A DNA stretch of 64,000 nucleotides from Halobacillus sp. Marseille-Q1614 (GCF_902809865.1 NZ_CADDWH010000001.1:3596001-3660000); one strand, 5' to 3'. Positions 15,717 to 24,600 are shown, counted from the stretch's first letter. Notes: a model not told the origin generated them from the letters alone. A program made the numbers and translations.

Positions 15717-16115
15717 TTACTCTTCTGTTATAAGCTTGCCAAACGTAAATGTCATAATTGCAAATGCGATAAACGCCAACATTAAAATAGTGCCGCCGAC
15801 AATAAAGAAAATCAGGCTGAAGACTTCGAGTCCGCTGATAGGCTGGGTATAATAAAGCCACATTCCTGCAGTCAGCCCGAAAACTCCGAAAAACGAACTC
15901 CACACATGAAACTTTGCCAGCTTGGAATCTTTAGGAATGCTGAACACTTTATAGAACATAGCGAATGCAAACAGGGACAGCCAGCCAACAACTAAAATGT
16001 GGGCATGAATGGCAGTTAACTGATAGCCTCCGCCTCCGGCCATATGAGAACCTATGAATGCTCCAATGAGAGCGTAAATGGCTGATGTTCGAACAAAAAA
16101 TCTCGTACGATCCAC
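15717..16115 (-). CDS. Small four-helix membrane protein resembling a heme-copper oxidase subunit fragment
   Basis: A 132-residue protein with four transmembrane helices. TM2 contains LTAIHAHILVVGWLSLF, an H-x-H-x(5)-W pattern similar to heme-copper/nitric-oxide reductase subunit I helices. Bacillaceae genomes often label such proteins cytochrome-c oxidase-like. It lacks the other His ligands and length of a real subunit I, so a catalytic role alone is unlikely; heme binding or an accessory role is inference. The start is GTG, with GGAGG 9 bases upstream. It is convergent with the preceding sugar dehydrogenase across the structured element. Confidence 0.65.
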   Translation of the reverse strand: MDRTRFFVRTSAIYALIGAFIGSHMAGGGGYQLTAIHAHILVVGWLSLFAFAMFYKVFSIPKDSKLAKFHVWSSFFGVFGLTAGMWLYYTQPISGLEVFSLIFFIVGGTILMLAFIAFAIMTFTFGKLITEE

Positions 16116-16281
16116 TTTTGAAAACCTCCATAACTTGCTTGTTCTCCCGCCATTATACTAAACCCCTTCAACAAAGGAAACGAGGATGGCTTAAAATTCG
16201 AAAAGCTTTCATAATTGTGTTGTTTGGCACATGCCCGCCAATAAGCTATCATTTGAATAACAAGCAAAAAGGGGAGTTATC

Positions 16282-17379
16282 ATGAAACAACGTATCGAAC
16301 AGGTAGTTACATATTTGAAAGAACAATCGATTGATGCTGCGTTTATCAATTCAGCAGAAAACTTCTTTTACTTAACTGGGTTTCATACCGAGCCACATGA
16401 GAGGTTATTAGGCCTGCTGGTTTTTCCGGAACGTGCTCCGATTGCTTTCATTCCAGGGATGGAAGCCGGCCAGTTAAAGGAAGCCGGATGGACAGGAGAA
16501 ATTATCGGATATGCAGACCATGAAGATCCATGGGAGCTTATGGGAGAAAAAATAGGCAATGAAAACACAAGCGTTAAGACGGTAGGATTTGAAAAACAAG
16601 TCCTTTCCTACGGACGCAGCGAATCATTTATGTCCTTATTCAACGAACCGGCAGTAACGGATATCGAAGGACATTTAAATGAAATGAGGGTAGTTAAGGA
16701 CGAAGGGGAGATTGCTGTTCTTAAAGAAGCGGCAGAGCTGGCGGATTTTGGAGTCCAGGCTGGTTTAGATGCACTGCAGGAAGGCATAATAGAGATGGAA
16801 GTCCTCGCTAAAATCGAGTATGAATTAAAGAAAAAAGGTGTTTCGGAAATGTCTTTCTCCACAATGGTTTTATTTGGAGAAAAGTCTGGCCAGCCTCACG
16901 GAAACCCGGGCGGCCGCCGGTTAAAGGATGGAGACTTCGTTCTTTTTGATCTGGGGGTGGTCTGGAAAGGCTATACTTCTGATATTACAAGGACATTCGC
17001 TTACCGTTCTGTAACTTCCGAGCAGAAAAAGATTTACCAGACGGTGCTTCAAGCACTGGAAGCCTCTCTGGCCTTATGCAGGGCGGGAACACGCATAGGA
17101 GACCTCGATCAAGCGGCAAGAAAAGTGATCACTGATGCGGGGTATGGAGAGTTATTTCCTCACCGGATCGGTCACGGCTTAGGGATAAATGTGCACGAAT
17201 TTCCTTCAATGAGCCATTTAAACGATGGTATTTTAAAAGAAGGAATGACGTTTACCATTGAGCCGGGCATATATGATCCAGCCATTGGCGGGGTCAGGCT
17301 GGAGGAAGACGTGCTTATCACTGATAAAGGGTATGAAACGTTAACGAAAATCCCGAGACATCTGCAAATTATTGAATAG
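16282..17379 (+). CDS. M24-family Xaa-Pro peptidase
   Basis: This is a cytosolic metallopeptidase of the creatinase/prolidase fold. The N-terminal domain spans residues ~1-125 and the pita-bread domain ~130-365. The metal ligands are visible: FDLGVVWKGYTSDITRTF (two Asp), GHGLGINVHE (His), FTIEPG (Glu) and VRLEEDV (Glu). Family members cleave Xaa-Pro bonds (aminopeptidase P or prolidase-like); 365 residues fits Bacillus YkvY/YqhT-type enzymes. The start has GGGGAG 7 bases upstream. It has its own terminator. The exact substrate class cannot be read from sequence. Confidence 0.9.
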   Translation: MKQRIEQVVTYLKEQSIDAAFINSAENFFYLTGFHTEPHERLLGLLVFPERAPIAFIPGMEAGQLKEAGWTGEIIGYADHEDPWELMGEKIGNENTSVKTVGFEKQVLSYGRSESFMSLFNEPAVTDIEGHLNEMRVVKDEGEIAVLKEAAELADFGVQAGLDALQEGIIEMEVLAKIEYELKKKGVSEMSFSTMVLFGEKSGQPHGNPGGRRLKDGDFVLFDLGVVWKGYTSDITRTFAYRSVTSEQKKIYQTVLQALEASLALCRAGTRIGDLDQAARKVITDAGYGELFPHRIGHGLGINVHEFPSMSHLNDGILKEGMTFTIEPGIYDPAIGGVRLEEDVLITDKGYETLTKIPRHLQIIE

Positions 17380-17386
17380 ACTTAAG

Positions 17387-17420
17387 AAGCCTGGATCTAA
17401 AGCAGATTCAGGCTTTTTTA
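17387..17420 (+). terminator. Terminator of the Xaa-Pro peptidase gene
   Basis: A 12-bp stem AAGCCTGGATCT/AGATTCAGGCTT with a single wobble is followed by T-rich sequence. Confidence 0.85.
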
Positions 17421-17455
17421 TTTGTGATTTATGCTAAAAAAACGGGCGGCCGAAA

Positions 17456-17600
17456 CCCCATGATCGAGGAGGCTCTAATATTAAGGAGGAAGTTAGATTA
17501 ACTTCGGCCTGTGCCCACATCGAACGACCTCACTTCATGGGGGGCCGAGGAAAGCGAGTGAATTCTCCGAAGAGACCATAATACGTTCCAAAATAAAATA
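17456..17600. repeat. Structured intergenic element (copy B), related to 15409-15636
   Basis: The element is closed by CCCCATGA (17456) and TCATGGGG (~17535). It contains the hairpin GAAGTTAGATTAACTTC (17489-17505), CATCGAACGA (17518) and GGGCCGAGGAAAGCGAGTG (17542). The last two are exactly 24 bases apart, as in copy A. No coding frame is present. The remaining bases up to 17700 hold the lia promoter region. Confidence 0.55.
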
Positions 17601-17700
17601 CGCCTCTGGTCTTAGTCTAAAATATATCTCTGGCTCATTATATGAAAGTTCATTAATCGATATCATGAAATTAAGAAAAGTTGAAGGAGGGACACAGGAC
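17601..17700 (+). promoter_or_regulatory. Promoter region of the lia operon
   Basis: An AT-rich leader precedes liaI. GGTCTTAGTC (17608-17617) followed ~25 bases on by ATTATATG could be a LiaR site and a -10, but I cannot match it securely to a known LiaR box. Confidence 0.3.
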
Positions 17701-18048
17701 ATGAAAAAGTTTTTGTTGTTTGTAGCCGGACTTATCGCACTAGCCGTTGCGCTGACACACTTAGGACCGATGATATTACTTGGAGTAAGTGTCTGGCTGC
17801 TGTTTATCGTTTATAAGAAATTCACGAAAAGCCAATCAACAGCTGGAAAAATCGGCTGGGTGGCTCTGGGACTGATTATTTTAAGTGTAGCGATGTCTAA
17901 CATTTATGCTGTTATCGGTCTAGCTGCTGTTTACTCGATTTATTGGATCATTAAGAATTGGACAAGCCAGGAGAAAGAAGCTTCCCCGTCTAAAACAGAC
18001 GACCCGTTTGTGAATTTTGAAAAACAGTGGGCCGAATTAAACAAATAA
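17701..18048 (+). CDS. liaI: LiaI-like small membrane protein
   Basis: A 115-residue protein with three to four hydrophobic helices and a short charged C-terminal tail ending DDPFVNFEKQWAELNK. It is first gene of a cluster with a PspA-family protein, LiaF, LiaS and LiaR. In B. subtilis LiaI is the membrane anchor for LiaH under envelope stress, and position, size and topology fit here. The ATG at 17701 is chosen because AAGGAGGG lies 8-10 bases upstream; the upstream ATG at 17665 would place that SD inside the gene. The liaH start is 15 bases downstream. Confidence 0.8.
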   Translation: MKKFLLFVAGLIALAVALTHLGPMILLGVSVWLLFIVYKKFTKSQSTAGKIGWVALGLIILSVAMSNIYAVIGLAAVYSIYWIIKNWTSQEKEASPSKTDDPFVNFEKQWAELNK

Positions 18049-18063
18049 AAAGGAGAGATTTAC

Positions 18064-18705
18064 ATGGCTAACTTATTTACACGTCTAAAAGATACGATTG
18101 CGGCAGATTTTCATGATGCTCTTGACCAAAAGGAACAAAAGAACCCAGTAGCGATGCTGAACCAGTATTTACGAGAAAGTGAAAAAGAGACAGAAAAAGT
18201 ACGGAAGCTGGTCGAACGCCAGTACCGCTTGAAAGATGAATTTTCAAGAGAACTGCAAAGGTCACAGGACATGGCGCAGAAGCGAAAACACCAGGCAGAA
18301 GTTTCACAAAAAGCAGGAGAAGAATCAATGTACGAATTTGCTTTAAAAGAGCAGCAGGAGTATGAAGCGAGAGCCGAGCGTCTTCAAGCTTCCCGTTTTG
18401 AAGCGGTGAAGCAGCTGGAAATACTGGAGCAGAAGTATGAAGAAATGAAGCATAAGCTTAAAGATATGCAACTAAAACGCATGGAACTGATGGGAAGGGA
18501 GAATATCGCCCGTGCTCATTACCGTATGAATCAAGTAATCGAAGACAGTGTGGACAAGCCATATTCTCGTTTTTCAGAGCTTGACCGATACATTGAAGAA
18601 CTCGAATATAAAGTGAATAGTTCTTTCTATCGCAATACATTCGATAGTAAAATGGCGCAGTTAGAGAAGAATATGAAAGAAGACAGCAGCGTTACTCACC
18701 AGTAA
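18064..18705 (+). CDS. liaH: LiaH, PspA/IM30-family membrane-stress protein
   Basis: PspA-family proteins are long coiled coils that assemble on the inner face of the membrane under envelope stress. This one starts MANLFTRLKDTIAADFHDALDQKEQKNPVAMLNQYLRESEKE, the typical amphipathic N-terminal helix followed by PspA_IM30 helices, and is charged coiled coil throughout. Length 213 is normal for LiaH. It follows liaI by 15 bases with AGGAGA upstream. A hairpin just downstream probably gives more liaIH than liaFSR mRNA, as in B. subtilis. Confidence 0.9.
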   Translation: MANLFTRLKDTIAADFHDALDQKEQKNPVAMLNQYLRESEKETEKVRKLVERQYRLKDEFSRELQRSQDMAQKRKHQAEVSQKAGEESMYEFALKEQQEYEARAERLQASRFEAVKQLEILEQKYEEMKHKLKDMQLKRMELMGRENIARAHYRMNQVIEDSVDKPYSRFSELDRYIEELEYKVNSSFYRNTFDSKMAQLEKNMKEDSSVTHQ

Positions 18706-18721
18706 TAATCATGGTATTATT

Positions 18722-18748
18722 AAAGACGCAGAATACTGCGTCTTTTTA
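18722..18748 (+). terminator. Intra-operon terminator after liaH
   Basis: A 10-bp stem AAAGACGCAG/CTGCGTCTTT with an AATA loop is followed by TT. It lies between liaH and liaF and probably attenuates read-through. Confidence 0.75.
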
Positions 18749-18781
18749 CATACCGGGCAAAGCAGAAAGGAGGAGGCTCTT

Positions 18782-19501
18782 ATGTTAAAACGACTGTCTA
18801 CCGATACTATAAATACTATTTTAATTATAGGAGCCATCCTTCTTGTGTTAGAAGTCGTCTTTTTTAATGGAGGGCTTATTTTTTCCGTTGTCTTTTCCGG
18901 CGTTTTTATGTACTTTGGCTGGAAAAACTATCGCAGCCTATGGGGAAAGGTTTTATTTTGGATCGGAGCTGTCAGCGTGTTTTTTACGATATTAAATATG
19001 ATGGCCGTCCGTTTTTTGATCATTGTTGGCTTAGCCATGCTTTTGATTAATTATTATCGTTCTAAAGACCGTCCGAAGAAAATAGAACCTGTCATTATCG
19101 AGGATATTTCATTGGAAACGGAGTCCTCTCCGATTATGGAACAGAAGCTGTTTGGGGACCAGGCCACTCCGGATCACTCTTATAGGTGGCATGATATCAA
19201 TATTCACGGCGGATTTGGAGATCGGATCATCGATTTAAGCCATACCGTATTACCTGAAGATGAAGCAGTGATTTCCATACGTCATTTCATTGGCAATATT
19301 CATATTTACATTCCCTACGAAGTGGAAGTCTCTATCCATCATAGTGCTCTTCTGGGGCGGGCGGCTATCTTCCAATACCGGAAATCAAAACTGTTGAATC
19401 AAACGGTCAGTTATCAGACCCCAGACTATAAAACGAATAAACCAAGAGTAAAAGTTGTCACTTCCGTTGTTTCTGGCGATATTGAGGTGAAGCGGGTATG
19501 A
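18782..19501 (+). CDS. liaF: LiaF, negative regulator of LiaRS
   Basis: LiaF keeps the LiaRS two-component system off without envelope stress. The N-terminal ~100 residues contain three to four membrane segments, and the C-terminal half is a cytoplasmic beta-rich domain with the family's DRIIDLSHTVLPEDEAVISIRHFIGNIHIYIP. Length 239 is typical. AAAGGAGGAGG gives a strong ribosome-binding site. The stop overlaps the liaS start by 4 bases (ATGA), indicating translational coupling. No liaG gene is present between liaH and liaF. Confidence 0.92.
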   Translation: MLKRLSTDTINTILIIGAILLVLEVVFFNGGLIFSVVFSGVFMYFGWKNYRSLWGKVLFWIGAVSVFFTILNMMAVRFLIIVGLAMLLINYYRSKDRPKKIEPVIIEDISLETESSPIMEQKLFGDQATPDHSYRWHDINIHGGFGDRIIDLSHTVLPEDEAVISIRHFIGNIHIYIPYEVEVSIHHSALLGRAAIFQYRKSKLLNQTVSYQTPDYKTNKPRVKVVTSVVSGDIEVKRV

Positions 19502-20544
19502 GTACTTGGCAAAAGCAGTTAGGTATGGGTATGCTCGTTACTCTTGTTTTCGCTGCTCTTCTGCTCGTTTGTACATTTGTCGCCTTTCCTTTAGAAAATT
19601 GGGCTGACCTATGGAATCTAGACATACTCGACATGCCGTATGTATTTCTTATTCTTGTTCTAACAGTGACTACAGGGCTGATTGCCGGCGGACTTCAGGC
19701 GTTTCTATCGCGAAAAAAGCTGCACTACGTAGAACACCAGCTGGACGAAATATATAAAGGAAATCCTGTCGTTTACGATGGAGAAGAGTATAGGGAGCTT
19801 CTCGCAATAGAAGAAAAAATGAAGCAGATTGAAGAGAGATTTAATCAGCAGGCTGAAACGGCCCAGCGGCTGGCAACTGAAAGGGCAAAAGAGCGAGAGG
19901 AAAGCCTCCAGGAAGTCGTCATTAAAGAAAGGAACCGTCTAGCAAGAGAACTGCATGATTCGGTCAGTCAGCAGCTGTTTGCCGCATCAATGCTGATGTC
20001 TGCTGTGAATGAAGACGAAGAAGCATTGAAAGACAGGGAACTAAAACAGCAGCTTTCTATGGTTGAGAATATGATTCATCAATCGCAGCTGGAAATGAGA
20101 GCTCTCCTCCTGCATTTACGGCCAGTGGCGTTAAAAGGGAAGTCGCTTTCCGAAGGTTCCAAAGAGCTGTTAGCTGAACTGACGCAAAAAGTACCAATGC
20201 AGGTCGACTGGACGCTTGAGCCGCTTTCTTTAGATAAAGGGATAGAAGATCAGCTGTTTAGAATTTTACAGGAAGCGATATCTAATACATTGCGGCATGC
20301 CAAAGCCGATAAGCTTGAAGTTATGCTCATACAGCGTGATGAGAACGTTATTTTACGAGTGGTGGATGATGGAGTGGGCTTTGAAGCAGAGGACTCAAAA
20401 GCAAGCTCCTATGGTCTGCAGAATATGAGAGAAAGAGCTGTTGAGGTGGGAGGCAGCTTGAAATTAGTAAGTCTTGAAGGAGAAGGGACCAGGCTGGAAG
20501 TAAAAGTGCCTGTCTTAACTAAAGGAGGCGAAATCAATGATTAG
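19498..20544 (+). CDS. liaS: LiaS, sensor histidine kinase
   Basis: This is an NarL-type (HisKA_3) kinase of 348 residues. Two N-terminal membrane segments with a very short extracytoplasmic loop mark it as an intramembrane-sensing kinase. A linker coiled coil is followed by the phosphoacceptor helix RNRLARELHDSVSQQLFA, then the ATPase domain with ISNTLRHAKAD (N box) and VVDDGVGFE and SYGLQNMRERA (G boxes). It phosphorylates LiaR and is inhibited by LiaF in the same operon. It overlaps both neighbours (4 bases with liaF, 8 with liaR). Confidence 0.93.
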   Translation: MSTWQKQLGMGMLVTLVFAALLLVCTFVAFPLENWADLWNLDILDMPYVFLILVLTVTTGLIAGGLQAFLSRKKLHYVEHQLDEIYKGNPVVYDGEEYRELLAIEEKMKQIEERFNQQAETAQRLATERAKEREESLQEVVIKERNRLARELHDSVSQQLFAASMLMSAVNEDEEALKDRELKQQLSMVENMIHQSQLEMRALLLHLRPVALKGKSLSEGSKELLAELTQKVPMQVDWTLEPLSLDKGIEDQLFRILQEAISNTLRHAKADKLEVMLIQRDENVILRVVDDGVGFEAEDSKASSYGLQNMRERAVEVGGSLKLVSLEGEGTRLEVKVPVLTKGGEIND

Positions 20545-21169
20545 AGTCCTCTTTGCTGATGACCACGAAATGGTCCGAATCGGTGTTTCAGCCTATTTAT
20601 CATCCCAGAAGGATATCGATGTGATTGCAGAAGCCAATGATGGAAAAGAAGCTGTAGATTTAGCGCTGAAAAACCGCCCCGACATCATTTTAATGGACTT
20701 AGTCATGAAGGAAATGGATGGAATTGAAGCCACGAGGCAGATTGTCCAACAATGGCCGGAAGCCAGAATCATAATCGTCACGAGCTTTTTGGATGACGAG
20801 AAGGTTTATCCTGCTTTGGAAGCGGGAGCTGTAAGCTATATGCTGAAGACTTCAAAAGCGGGCGAGATTGCCAATGCGATTCGAGCTACTTATGAAGGAC
20901 AATCGATCTTAGAACCTGAAGTAACCGGCAAGATTATGAACAAAATGCGCACACCGCAAAAAGCAAAACTTCATGAGGCTCTTACAGCCCGGGAAAAAGA
21001 AATTCTTCTGCTGATGACAGAAGGAAAGAACAACCAGGAAATCTCCGAAGAATTATTTATCGCGCTTAAGACGGTAAAGGTTCATGTCAGCAGCATTTTG
21101 GCCAAGTTAAATGTCCAGGATCGGACGCAGGCCGTCATTTACGCATTTAAACATAACCTGATCAAATAG
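20537..21169 (+). CDS. liaR: LiaR, NarL-family response regulator
   Basis: The receiver domain covers residues 1-120 (FADDHEMVRIG acidic pair; phospho-Asp in IILMDLVMKEMDG). A LuxR-type HTH occupies ~145-210 (LTAREKEILLLMTEGKNNQEISEELFIALKTVKVHVSSILAKL). Phosphorylated LiaR activates the operon promoter upstream of liaI. Length 210 is normal. It is last gene of the five-gene lia operon, closed by a hairpin without a good T-run. Confidence 0.94.
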   Translation: MIRVLFADDHEMVRIGVSAYLSSQKDIDVIAEANDGKEAVDLALKNRPDIILMDLVMKEMDGIEATRQIVQQWPEARIIIVTSFLDDEKVYPALEAGAVSYMLKTSKAGEIANAIRATYEGQSILEPEVTGKIMNKMRTPQKAKLHEALTAREKEILLLMTEGKNNQEISEELFIALKTVKVHVSSILAKLNVQDRTQAVIYAFKHNLIK

Positions 21170-21198
21170 CCCTCTCCTTACATAAAGGAAGGGCTATT
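21165..21198 (+). terminator. Hairpin at the end of the lia operon
   Basis: The stem AATAGCCCT/AGGGCTATT has an additional inner CCTT/AAGG stem. The following sequence (GGCTTATA) lacks a T-run, so termination may be inefficient. Confidence 0.55.
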
Positions 21199-21274
21199 GG
21201 CTTATATACACCCAAAATAACGCAGCCAGAAGAATGAGGTAAAAAATGATCAACTTTTTATAAGGCGGCAGCAC
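21194..21274 (-). CDS. Candidate 26-residue single-helix membrane peptide
   Basis: A short minus-strand frame starts at GTG with GAAGGTG 6 bases upstream. It encodes a basic N terminus and one hydrophobic helix (LIIFYLILLAALFWVYI). Its stop overlaps the hairpin after liaR. No promoter or relative is recognised. It could be chance or the tail of a decayed gene. Confidence 0.25.
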   Translation of the reverse strand: MLPPYKKLIIFYLILLAALFWVYISQ

Positions 21275-21520
21275 TTCAACACCTTCTTTACCTAAAGCTT
21301 TTTTATAGTCTATGTTCTATAAACTGGAACAATGAATCAGCGCTTTATTTCTTCTGATTAGGGAATAACAAGAGGGAGAAGAGATACCAGTGGATGAAGA
21401 AAAATAAGCATTCAGTGGAATTATCAACTTTCTGAGCCCATTTCTTCAATAATCATTGGTATGTTTTCATACTTTTTCTATAATAGAAATATATCCTTCC
21501 ATCACAAAGGGGAAATCATT

Positions 21521-23047
21521 ATGGGACTGCCAAGTACCTTGAAATATGAAGATGAACGTTACCCGTATATTGTTCTAACTCCAATCGGAAAAAAGAATAA
21601 GCATATTCGCTCCATTGGTCATAAATTTGAAAGAAGCATTTTATCACGCTTAAATGACGCTGTAGCTGAATATGTCAGTGAAAAGGAAATCGATGTAATT
21701 TCATTGCAAACCTTTCTAAATATACACGGGAAAGCCATCCTTCCTGTTTCATTTCTAAAAGATGATATGATATACCCTCACTTAATTAAACCTGAATTAT
21801 TCCTTTGGAGCAGCCTGCCCCAAGAGCATGGACTGCCAATGGATTCAAAATATGTATATGAAAAAGATATCACAAACCTTTCTGGTGACCAGCTGGCTCA
21901 TCATGTCAGAGAGGTCATCGACGATTATTTATTTTTAGCTGAAATCAGTAAATATGAGCGTAAGCTTTGGCTTCACCGGATAGTTTCTGCTTTTCATAAG
22001 CATCCGATCGTCCAGATCGCCAAAGAGCAGAAAGAAGTCGTTTCAGCTGTTGAGCGTATGAACCAGTCCGCGCTGATATCACTGCTTAAGTATCCGGAAG
22101 ATATTTCTTACTGGAGAAACCGGGCCGGCATTGTACAAAGGCCTTTTCGTTTCTTACCCCAGCATTGGCTCGACGAAGAGCATGGCACCTGCCGTCATCA
22201 AAAAACGTTAACTTTCTGTGCGAAAGAAAAAACGATCAAATATTCATGCGAACCCTGCAGTGTTCATTTATATTTTTCTGAGGAGACAAATGAAGTCCGT
22301 CTGGAAAAAGAGTTTGACGATGAACTTACTCTGCGCCGAGTGAACACGCTCCACCAGCAGTTCAATAATCTCGCAGACCAAAACGCTGATTTATTACAGC
22401 AGCTGAGACAGCTTTCCTTTCTGAAGGAAAGGCTTTCAATGGTCAGTAGTCAGCTCGCTGAAGCTTTGCACCTCGCCAAGCAGATTGAACGGCTGCAAAA
22501 GAATGAAAATGTGGTGTCTACTTATCCGCTTCTGGATATGTATGAAAAGCTGAATCACTCAAAACTGCCGGTTGAATCTTTTCCATCAAGCCTAATCTGG
22601 CTGTCACAAATTGAACTTGCTGACGTATCCATGGTGAAACAGGCAGAGACATGGCAGAAGAGGGTACCGGAAGAAATAGGACCAGCAGTCAGCCGCCTGC
22701 TGCAGGAGCTTCATGAGCGAATGAGTGAAGCCGCTTATCAGGATGACGATATTATTATATCGATCAAAGGCCTGCAATTGAGCTACGCTTCCGCTCAGCA
22801 GATGCTCGATTTAATTCATTATTATGGAACAGACTATCCGGCCCATACCCTTGTACAGGTGTTAGCCGGCAAATCGACGAATAAGCTGCGCCGTCTGCAT
22901 CTGCACGAAACACGTTGGTTCGGTCTGCTTTCTGACTGGCCTGAGAAACATATTCAGCGGCTGTTACGCCAATTAGAAAAGCAAGGATGGCTGATGAAAC
23001 AGCAAAAAGGCTACTCCATCAGTGAATTTGCTGAAGAGGTCATGTAA
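21521..23047 (+). CDS. DNA-binding protein with C-terminal RQC-like winged helix (function unknown)
   Basis: This 508-residue protein is unlike a known enzyme. The N-terminal ~260 residues are mixed and end in a Cys/His cluster (GTCRHQKTLTFCAKEK...YSCEPCS) that could bind zinc. Residues ~285-335 are coiled coil. The last ~65 residues (VQVLAGKSTNKLRRL...FGLLSDWPEKHIQRLLRQLEKQGWLMKQQKGYSISEFAEEVM) resemble the RQC winged helix of RecQ helicases, but no helicase domain is present. I recall Bacillales families named for a minor RQC domain, and this fits them. The ATG at 21521 is preferred (AAGGGG 8 bases upstream); the ORF extends further upstream without an SD. Confidence 0.6.
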   Translation: MGLPSTLKYEDERYPYIVLTPIGKKNKHIRSIGHKFERSILSRLNDAVAEYVSEKEIDVISLQTFLNIHGKAILPVSFLKDDMIYPHLIKPELFLWSSLPQEHGLPMDSKYVYEKDITNLSGDQLAHHVREVIDDYLFLAEISKYERKLWLHRIVSAFHKHPIVQIAKEQKEVVSAVERMNQSALISLLKYPEDISYWRNRAGIVQRPFRFLPQHWLDEEHGTCRHQKTLTFCAKEKTIKYSCEPCSVHLYFSEETNEVRLEKEFDDELTLRRVNTLHQQFNNLADQNADLLQQLRQLSFLKERLSMVSSQLAEALHLAKQIERLQKNENVVSTYPLLDMYEKLNHSKLPVESFPSSLIWLSQIELADVSMVKQAETWQKRVPEEIGPAVSRLLQELHERMSEAAYQDDDIIISIKGLQLSYASAQQMLDLIHYYGTDYPAHTLVQVLAGKSTNKLRRLHLHETRWFGLLSDWPEKHIQRLLRQLEKQGWLMKQQKGYSISEFAEEVM

Positions 23048-23102
23048 GGGCTATGTGACAGCCCTTACTTACATAAAGTAAATATACGAGGGGGAATTTG
23101 CT

Positions 23103-23747
23103 ATGAGATCAATTTTCCAAAAAGCGTTAGGTGAAAAGTTTGACCGTTTGCATCCAGAACTTCAAAAGAAATTTGGGGTAACTAGTGAACAAAACTTAAT
23201 GCTTTTAGGGCAGGGGAGAATGACAGAAATAAGGGGAACAGCCTGGATGCTTCGCCCTTTAATGAATATAGGAACTGGGGATAATTTAATATTTTCCGAG
23301 CGTGGAAGAGAAGTGCCTTTTACAATGGAAAATTATTTGTATAAAGATGAACGCGGAAATGAAACCATCAGCTATGTGAGGCGATTTTTCTTTCCGTATT
23401 CCATCCGCGGGTTTGATGCCGCTATGTATTACGATGAAAAAGAGGAGGCTATCGTAAACGAACTCGGAAAGTCGGGCCGGTTCCATACGAAGCTTGAAGT
23501 AGATGTATCGAAAGAAGGCGGGATTCTTATCAACTCCCAGGATATAAATCTATCTGATTCAATTAAACTCCAAAACTTCACCACTTCCTTATATGAGCAC
23601 TATAACGAAGATGAGCAGGCTCACCAGGTACATGTTCATGTGGAACATCCTTTTTTGGGGACGCTGCTCATGTATGAAGGATTGGTGTATACTGAATTCC
23701 TGCCGATTACGGCTACTCATATCCCACAGCGAGGGCTGTTATCGTAA
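23103..23747 (+). CDS. DUF4166-family protein
   Basis: A 214-residue soluble protein starting SIFQKALGEKFDRLHPELQKKFG, the usual opening of DUF4166 proteins, followed by repeated beta strands. Function is not known; in other genomes the domain occurs alone or beside sugar-nucleotide or saccharopine-dehydrogenase-like genes. Here it lies 16 bases upstream of tryptophan 2,3-dioxygenase, suggesting co-transcription but no obvious functional link. GAGGGGG precedes the ATG. Confidence 0.7.
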   Translation: MRSIFQKALGEKFDRLHPELQKKFGVTSEQNLMLLGQGRMTEIRGTAWMLRPLMNIGTGDNLIFSERGREVPFTMENYLYKDERGNETISYVRRFFFPYSIRGFDAAMYYDEKEEAIVNELGKSGRFHTKLEVDVSKEGGILINSQDINLSDSIKLQNFTTSLYEHYNEDEQAHQVHVHVEHPFLGTLLMYEGLVYTEFLPITATHIPQRGLLS

Positions 23748-23763
23748 GGAAGGAGAGAGTTAG

Positions 23764-24600
23764 ATGGCTAATAAGGATTCAAAAAGCAATGAGAATGTCC
23801 ATGTTGATTTCAAAGATCGAATGACATACGGAGAGTATTTGCAGCTGGATCAGCTGCTGTCGGCACAAAAGCGTCTTTCTGATCATCATGATGAAATGCT
23901 GTTTATAATTATTCACCAGGTAAGTGAGTTATGGATGAAACTGGTGCTTCACGAATTGTGGGCAGCGGTTGATTTAATCAGAGAAGGGGAGTTGCAGGAA
24001 GCATTTAAGATGCTCTCCCGGGTCTCTAAGATTCAAACCCAGATTATACACGCGTGGGATGTCCTTTCCACGCTTACTCCTGCTGAATATATTCAGTTCA
24101 GGGATAAGCTGGGACAAGCCTCGGGATTTCAATCCTATCAATACCGAATGGTTGAGTTTGCCTTAGGGTATAAAACCCCTCACGTATTGAAAATTTATGA
24201 GAAGGATCCAAAACTGCTGGGAGAATTAAAACAGGCGTATGAAGCTCCAAGTATTTATGATGCGGCAATAGAGAGGCTGGAGATTGCAGGATTTAATATT
24301 AATCCGGAATTGATTAACCGTGATTTTACAGAGATTTATGAAGCGGATGAGTCAGTAGAAGCAGCGTGGGCCGAGGTATATAAGAACACAGAGAAATACT
24401 GGGATTTGTATCAGCTGGCAGAAAAACTTGTAGATATTGAAGATTGGCTGCAGCAGTGGCGGTTCCGGCATATGAAGACAGTCGAGAGAATTATAGGCCA
24501 TAAAATGGGAACGGGCGGCTCTTCTGGAGTCGGATATCTCAAAAAAGTCCTGGACCACCGGTTTTTCCCAGAATTATGGGACGTTCGAACGAAAATTTAA
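23764..24600 (+). CDS. kynA: Tryptophan 2,3-dioxygenase
   Basis: This heme enzyme opens the indole ring of L-tryptophan to N-formylkynurenine, the first step of the kynurenine pathway, in the cytosol. Family motifs are clear: [16 protein letters not shown] near the N terminus, [18 protein letters not shown] (active-site region), [18 protein letters not shown], and the proximal region [27 protein letters not shown]. Length 278 matches bacterial TDO. GAAGGAGAGAG precedes the start. No kynureninase or formamidase gene is next to it in this window. Confidence 0.95.
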   Translation: MANKDSKSNENVHVDFKDRMTYGEYLQLDQLLSAQKRLSDHHDEMLFIIIHQVSELWMKLVLHELWAAVDLIREGELQEAFKMLSRVSKIQTQIIHAWDVLSTLTPAEYIQFRDKLGQASGFQSYQYRMVEFALGYKTPHVLKIYEKDPKLLGELKQAYEAPSIYDAAIERLEIAGFNINPELINRDFTEIYEADESVEAAWAEVYKNTEKYWDLYQLAEKLVDIEDWLQQWRFRHMKTVERIIGHKMGTGGSSGVGYLKKVLDHRFFPELWDVRTKI

